Below are positions 6,520 to 7,310 of a DNA stretch of 7,310 bases, one piece after another. The notes under the pieces were generated by a model. That model had not been told where the DNA came from. It did no database searches and was given only the letters and a program-made list of their open reading frames with translations. The translations under genes were made by a program, and so were the position numbers. Location of the stretch: positions 1-7,310 of the forward strand of contig JAKIUH010000213.1 in assembly GCA_021647685.1 (NCBI GenBank). The letters run 5' to 3'. The stretch's first letter is position 1. Each line of letters starts with the position of its first letter. Source of the stretch: Bacteroidales bacterium (lineage in GTDB: Bacteria > Bacteroidota > Bacteroidia > Bacteroidales > NBLH01).

Positions 6520-7126
6520 TCCGACCAATAAATTATTTAAAGAAATATTAAAAAGCATTAAAATTCCGGTGCTTCTCATTCTCCTTTTTGCAGAACAATC
6601 AGTTTACCCACAAGAAAAAAAACATACGAAAAACATAAATTCAGACTCAATTTTATGTGTTAAATTAGACAGTTTGTTTACAAAATATAAATTTACTGAC
6701 TTTGAGCAAAGTAAAGAAATTTGTTTTGAAGCAATTACCTTAGGCAAATCGCTTGATAATCATTATATTTTAGAACATTGGTACCGTCAGTTGGGCGATT
6801 TATATGCCGCTTATGAAATGAACTCAAGTGCTGCTAACTATTATGCAAAAGGATTACTATACTCACAAAACAGAAAAAACATAGATAACCGGTGGTACAT
6901 TACCATTGGAAATATATATTTTGCAGACAAACGATACCCTAAAGCACATGAGTACTACCAAAAAGCATACGCTCATTTTTCAGCAAATAAAGACCAAATT
7001 GAAGGAATTGAAGGAATGGCTGAAGCATTAAGTAATATTGCCAAGATATATCAAGAACATACAATGTTTGACAGTGCTCTGATATTATCAAAAAAATCAT
7101 TACAACTTAGAAAAAAAAACAAATAA
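6509..7126 (+). CDS. Exported TPR protein, frame broken at an A9 run; gene continues past the window
   Basis: The ATG at 6509 overlaps the end of the kinase gene by 11 nt, a sign of co-transcription and translational coupling. The first 35 residues look like a signal peptide or membrane anchor: basic start, hydrophobic core IPVLLILLFA, then SVYPQ before a charged region. At least three TPR-like helix pairs follow (about 88-121, 129-161, 171-204), for example WYITIGNIYFADKRYPKAHE. TPRs bind proteins. In Bacteroidota, exported TPR proteins often carry a later TM helix plus a kinase or LuxR-type output domain, which cannot be checked here. The frame stops at TAA 7124-7126, just after nine A residues, but the protein resumes in the next frame. 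The apparent 205-residue product is therefore probably an artefact or a truncated form. Its specific role is unknown. Confidence 0.82.
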   Translation: MFHNPTNKLFKEILKSIKIPVLLILLFAEQSVYPQEKKHTKNINSDSILCVKLDSLFTKYKFTDFEQSKEICFEAITLGKSLDNHYILEHWYRQLGDLYAAYEMNSSAANYYAKGLLYSQNRKNIDNRWYITIGNIYFADKRYPKAHEYYQKAYAHFSANKDQIEGIEGMAEALSNIAKIYQEHTMFDSALILSKKSLQLRKKNK

Positions 7127-7310
7127 CGAAGATTGCAAGGTTAAAGCTTGCCTGCAAATTGCGGATTTTTATATTCTTGCAAATAGAACAGACAAGTGCA
7201 GAATATATATTGACAGTGCTTACTTTTTTGACCGCCTTTCTGAAACACACACCTTTTTACCAAACATTATTTTATTGGAGAATAATTTGCTTCTAAAAAA
7301 AAATAAAAGA
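7110..7310 (+). pseudogene. Continuation of the TPR protein in the shifted frame (runs off the right edge)
   Basis: Shifting forward one base at the A9 run (7111-7119) opens a frame with no stop to the end of the window (codons from 7110). Its translation has TPR character: ACLQIADFYILANRTDK, then RIYIDSAYFFDRLSE. It begins where a fourth repeat should follow the third, with no gap in the helix-turn-helix pattern. Reading the tract as A8 gives a seamless LQLRKKTNNEDCKVKACLQ. This piece has no start of its own, so it is part of the same gene rather than a separate one. The lesion may be a homopolymer miscount, a true one-base insertion, or a slippage site; I label it pseudogene only because the frame as written is broken. 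Confidence 0.75.

Noticed and set aside
1..7310. CRISPR array, tRNA, rRNA, riboswitch, phage or defence island
   Set aside because: I saw no regularly spaced repeats, cloverleaf-like sequence, conserved RNA motif or defence/phage gene.

Overview
The window looks like chromosomal DNA from a member of the Bacteroidota. The evidence is the AT-rich composition, starts without Shine-Dalgarno sequences, candidate promoters of the Bacteroidota form (about TTTG, 20 nt, TAnnTTTG), and a histidine kinase core (AHDLKSPFNSIIGFSDL ... GSGLGLRLCKEF) typical of that phylum. No genus can be assigned from this sequence.

Layout from left to right: (1) the last 42 codons of an unidentified gene (2-130). (2) A 614-bp non-coding stretch. 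Its first part (130-374) resembles a small non-autonomous transposable element with imperfect terminal inverted repeats and a 7-bp flanking direct repeat, and its second part holds hairpins, a candidate promoter and three DnaA-box-like 9-mers. (3) dnaE, the DNA polymerase III alpha subunit (745-4239), which would be 1164 codons but is interrupted in frame by one TAG at codon 554. (4) A convergent TRIC/UPF0126 membrane protein gene (yadS-like, minus strand, 4281-4886), probably sharing a weak terminator with dnaE. (5) A divergent, probably operonic pair on the plus strand: a six-TM sensor histidine kinase (5140-6519), then an exported TPR protein (from 6509, overlapping the kinase by 11 nt) that runs off the right edge. 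The TPR frame breaks at an A9 run (7111-7119), and the protein clearly resumes in the next frame to the window end.

The two most notable points are the two broken reading frames. The TAG in dnaE falls between the catalytic aspartates, so neither half could be an active polymerase alone; the gene must be read through, the halves must reassemble, or the base is an error or mutation. Every other gene end visible here is TAA. The A9 frameshift in the TPR gene is the size expected of a one-base homopolymer error or slippage. Two such lesions in 7 kb make sequencing or assembly error the leading explanation, with suppression/recoding and slippage as the interesting alternatives.

Functionally, dnaE is core replication. 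The kinase and TPR protein look like a membrane signalling module with no response regulator in view. The TRIC-like gene is a separate membrane transport unit. I saw no CRISPR array, tRNA, rRNA, phage gene or defence system.
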